From positions 1 to 26,612 of the forward strand of contig CBFICL010000016.1 of NCBI GenBank assembly GCA_965661165.1: a stretch of 26,612 nucleotides of DNA, read 5' to 3'. A program made the position numbers and the translations under genes. Of the stretch, positions 24,806-26,612 are shown piece after piece; the stretch's first letter is position 1; every line of letters begins with the position of its first letter. The notes below the pieces were generated by a model. That model saw nothing but the letters and a program-made list of their open reading frames with translations, ran no database searches and was not told the DNA's origin. Source of the stretch: Hepatobacter sp965661165 (GTDB lineage Bacteria; Pseudomonadota; Alphaproteobacteria; Holosporales; Hepatobacteraceae).

Positions 24806-25492
24806 ATGAAGCTTGTGGGTTTATCTCCTCGACATCGCCGGTTCATAGAGGATGTGCGCGATTGTTTGTATCACCTGGATCTTCAGTCTCAGCAAAGCTT
24901 TTATAAGGACGTGCGCTTTTTGTTTGCAAGTCACCAAGAGCACGCGGGTGTTTATGCCAAAGCGCGCGCTGTGAAAGGGCATGGTGCAGGGGTGGGCCTT
25001 CACGATCACATGGTGGTGGGTGTGGGTTTTGATATGGATGCCCCTGAGGCGCTTCATGAGTGGGAGCAGGTGTTGGGTGACAGCACATCCTTTCGTGATG
25101 TGTACGAAGGGCGTGTGGGGCTATCGCAACAAGAGATACGGTTGCTGTTTGACGAAAAAGCCCATGGGCGGCAGGTGTTTTTGTCCCAGAGCCTTTATGG
25201 TGATTGTTGGCAGCATTTGCGTGCCAATGAGCGGCTGGCCATCGAAGAGGCTTTTTTTCAGGGCGGTGAAGGGCTTGTGGGCTCCAAAACGCGGTTTTAT
25301 CGGTGCATGCATCGTTATGGCACGTCGGGCCATCTTGGAGAACTTGAGCACGCGATGGCGGATATACGACGTAAGGGTCATCACCAAAGGTGCACCACAT
25401 GGATGCGGCGTTGTATGGCGACTTCTGTCTTGATGGATTCACGCGCGTTTTTGGATGAAAAAACCCAAGCTGCCTATCGCAAAAAAGGCTAG
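24806..25492 (+). CDS. hypothetical protein
   Basis: I do not recognise this 228-residue protein. It is soluble-looking, without signal peptide or membrane segment, rich in His and Arg, and probably mostly helical after residue 80 (SQQEIRLLFDEKAHGRQVFL; LRANERLAIEEAFFQ; ELEHAMADIRRKG). A central GAGVGLHDHMVVGVGFDMD stretch (about 57-75) looks like beta-strands with paired His/Asp. ATG 24806 is well supported by AGGGAGGG ending seven bases upstream; the frame is open to 24752. Its TAG interlocks with the yidD stop on the other strand at CTAG (25489-25492). Confidence 0.75.
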   Translation: MKLVGLSPRHRRFIEDVRDCLYHLDLQSQQSFYKDVRFLFASHQEHAGVYAKARAVKGHGAGVGLHDHMVVGVGFDMDAPEALHEWEQVLGDSTSFRDVYEGRVGLSQQEIRLLFDEKAHGRQVFLSQSLYGDCWQHLRANERLAIEEAFFQGGEGLVGSKTRFYRCMHRYGTSGHLGELEHAMADIRRKGHHQRCTTWMRRCMATSVLMDSRAFLDEKTQAAYRKKG

Positions 25493-25779
25493 TGTTTCGG
25501 GCGCTGCATGCGTGGCCGGTCGCCCCACGGGTGGCATTTTTTAAGGCGTCGCAGCGTGAGCCAAAAGCCCTTCAAGGGGCCAAACCGCGCAATGACCAGG
25601 CGGCTATAATCCGAGCATGTGGGGGTAAAGCGGCATTGCCCCACCCATAAATGTGATCGCACCACGCATTGATAAAATCCCAGGGCCAACAGCATCAACC
25701 ACTTGATCACCCAAAAAGCGGGGGAGAGAAGGCATGTGTAGAAAAAATGTCGCAAGCGCAGGTCAAAAGGTGGGCGCAT
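25489..25779 (-). CDS. yidD: membrane protein insertion efficiency factor YidD
   Basis: YidD is a small membrane-associated protein that aids YidC-dependent insertion of inner-membrane proteins. The 96-residue product has an N-terminal hydrophobic/amphipathic segment (about 14-40), then the family motif CRFTPTCSDYSRLVI with two Cys, and GPLKGFWLTLRRLKKCHPWG with the third Cys. Usually yidD sits beside rnpA, rpmH or yidC; here it is alone, divergent from bolA by 50 bp and convergent with the 228-residue gene. Confidence 0.95.
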   Translation of the reverse strand: MRPPFDLRLRHFFYTCLLSPAFWVIKWLMLLALGFYQCVVRSHLWVGQCRFTPTCSDYSRLVIARFGPLKGFWLTLRRLKKCHPWGDRPRMQRPKH

Positions 25780-25829
25780 AAAGCATTTTTGTGTAGGTTG
25801 AAGGTAAGCACCTGGAACAAGAAAAGCCC

Positions 25830-26096
25830 ATGTCGTTGATTGATGAATATAAAAATCGTATTCAGTCTAGCCTAAGCCCAACATTTTTAGAAGTTGTGGA
25901 CGGATCGGCGGCCCACCGGGGGCATGCGGGCGCCCAAAACGCCGGTCCCATCAGCCACCTGGGTATACGCATTCAGGCCAAAGCGCTCCAGGGTCTTTCG
26001 CCCGTGGCGCAGCATCAAAAAATCTATGCCCTGTTTGCTGACGAGCTGGCCTCTGGCGCCATTCATGCCCTTCAAATTGAGGTGCTTTCAGACTAA
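25830..26096 (+). CDS. bolA: BolA family protein
   Basis: BolA proteins bind monothiol glutaredoxins and take part in Fe-S cluster trafficking and regulation. The 88-residue product fits the family: N-terminal helix (SLIDEYKNRIQSSL), a strand with FLEVVDGSAAHRGH, HLGIRIQAKALQGLSPVAQHQKIYALFADEL and IHALQIEVLSD. The His in SAAHRGH and the later conserved R/F pattern are in place. ATG 25830 is the natural start. It is divergent from yidD with a very short shared region. Neither a glutaredoxin nor a DnaJ-like neighbour is present. Confidence 0.93.
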   Translation: MSLIDEYKNRIQSSLSPTFLEVVDGSAAHRGHAGAQNAGPISHLGIRIQAKALQGLSPVAQHQKIYALFADELASGAIHALQIEVLSD

Positions 26097-26122
26097 GACT
26101 TTGGAGCCTCAGGGACGCCCAA

Positions 26123-26188
26123 GGCCCCTTTGGGGGCCCTATGTTTTGATGAACAGGCTTCACGCGGGGGCAGGGCAATCCCCCCGTG
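26123..26188. terminator. tandem hairpins between bolA and the last gene
   Basis: GGCCCC (26123-26128) pairs with GGGGCC (26133-26138) around TTTG, followed by CTATGTTTT. A second hairpin pairs CACGCGGGGG (26161-26170) with CCCCCCGTG (26180-26188), with one bulged C. They lie between convergent genes, so each may stop one transcript. Confidence 0.45.
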
Positions 26189-26210
26189 GGCTCTCCTGTG
26201 TGCTTTTCTG

Positions 26211-26612
26211 TTACGCAGCCTCTTGTGCAGCAAGCGCATCTTTTTGTATCTGTCTCAGGGCATCCATAAAAGGATACAGAATGTGCTCAATGACAAAGCG
26301 TCCATTGGCATAGTCAGTCAGGGTTTCATTCACAGCTTTTGCGTGCGCAGCATCGACGGCCTGGCGAATCTCTTTTCTGAAGTGGGGCCATTGCTCTTTA
26401 GGTGCTGTAAGAGAGGTAAGTTTGCCCACACAATCCCACGCAATCTGGGCGATCTCATCTTTGTGTCTTGTGGTGAGGTCATAGGTTTCTTTTACCCCAT
26501 AATAACGTCCATGCTTTTCAAAAAATGGCATCACTTGAGGCAAGGTATTGAAAACCAGCAGAACAGTCTGTTCAGCGTATAAAGGGGACGTTTGCGCTAT
26601 CTCTGCAACCCT
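26211..26612 (-). CDS. hypothetical protein, 5' end beyond the window
   Basis: Partial gene: 133 codons plus stop are visible and the frame stays open to the window edge (26612), so the real start lies outside. Not recognised. The visible part reads FFEKHGRYYGVKETYDLTT, then DCVGKLTSLTAPKEQWPHF, ending in an Ala-rich helical tail (LRQIQKDALAAQEAA). It looks cytosolic, mostly helical, with no membrane segment in view. It converges on bolA. Confidence 0.65.
   Translation of the reverse strand, partial: RVAEIAQTSPLYAEQTVLLVFNTLPQVMPFFEKHGRYYGVKETYDLTTRHKDEIAQIAWDCVGKLTSLTAPKEQWPHFRKEIRQAVDAAHAKAVNETLTDYANGRFVIEHILYPFMDALRQIQKDALAAQEAA

Overview
The window looks like a roughly 50% GC chromosome segment from an alphaproteobacterium, most likely a host-associated member of the Holosporales/Rickettsiales type. 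The inference rests on several points: the yajC-secD-secF order, a short PdhB without a lipoyl domain, a PSD-A type phosphatidylserine decarboxylase, and several genes for exported proteins of unknown family among housekeeping genes. I cannot name the species. The sequence is a draft: a run of 98 N lies inside dnaJ.

Left part (about 1-8.7 kb): yajC, secD, secF, a zinc/manganese-type ABC permease and a 1042-residue tricorn-type protease lie on the plus strand with tiny spacers or overlaps, so they look like one transcription unit. An exported protein with an HEFGH motif and a beta-rich C-terminus follows, then a terminator. Next, radA and a patatin-like phospholipase gene run leftward, divergent from dnaJ, which has a good promoter.

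Middle part (about 12.8-16.9 kb): a leftward pair of exported, unrecognised proteins carries nuclear-localisation-like basic clusters behind an AT-rich upstream region. A CPBP-type membrane protease gene (leftward) and psd (rightward) follow. From 17 to 20.5 kb lies pdhA-pdhB-pdhC, with a terminator-like hairpin before pdhC and no E3 gene in view.

Right part (20.6-26.6 kb): tRNA-Val(CAC), then two consecutive exported coiled-coil proteins. The second contains exact 21-bp heptad repeats and is followed by a frameshifted extension. After these come rpmB (L28), tRNA-Asp(GTC), a small doubtful ORF, a leftward GrpB-family fusion protein, an unrecognised 228-residue protein whose stop codon interlocks with that of yidD, bolA, and a partial leftward gene running off the end.

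How the genes fit together: SecDF/YajC and YidD serve protein export and membrane insertion, which the at least five signal-peptide proteins here would need. The candidate novelty is these exported proteins (the NLS-bearing pair, the coiled-coil pair and the HEFGH protein), which are plausible host-interaction factors. That role is inferred from architecture only. I saw no CRISPR array, insertion sequence, rRNA or phage gene.
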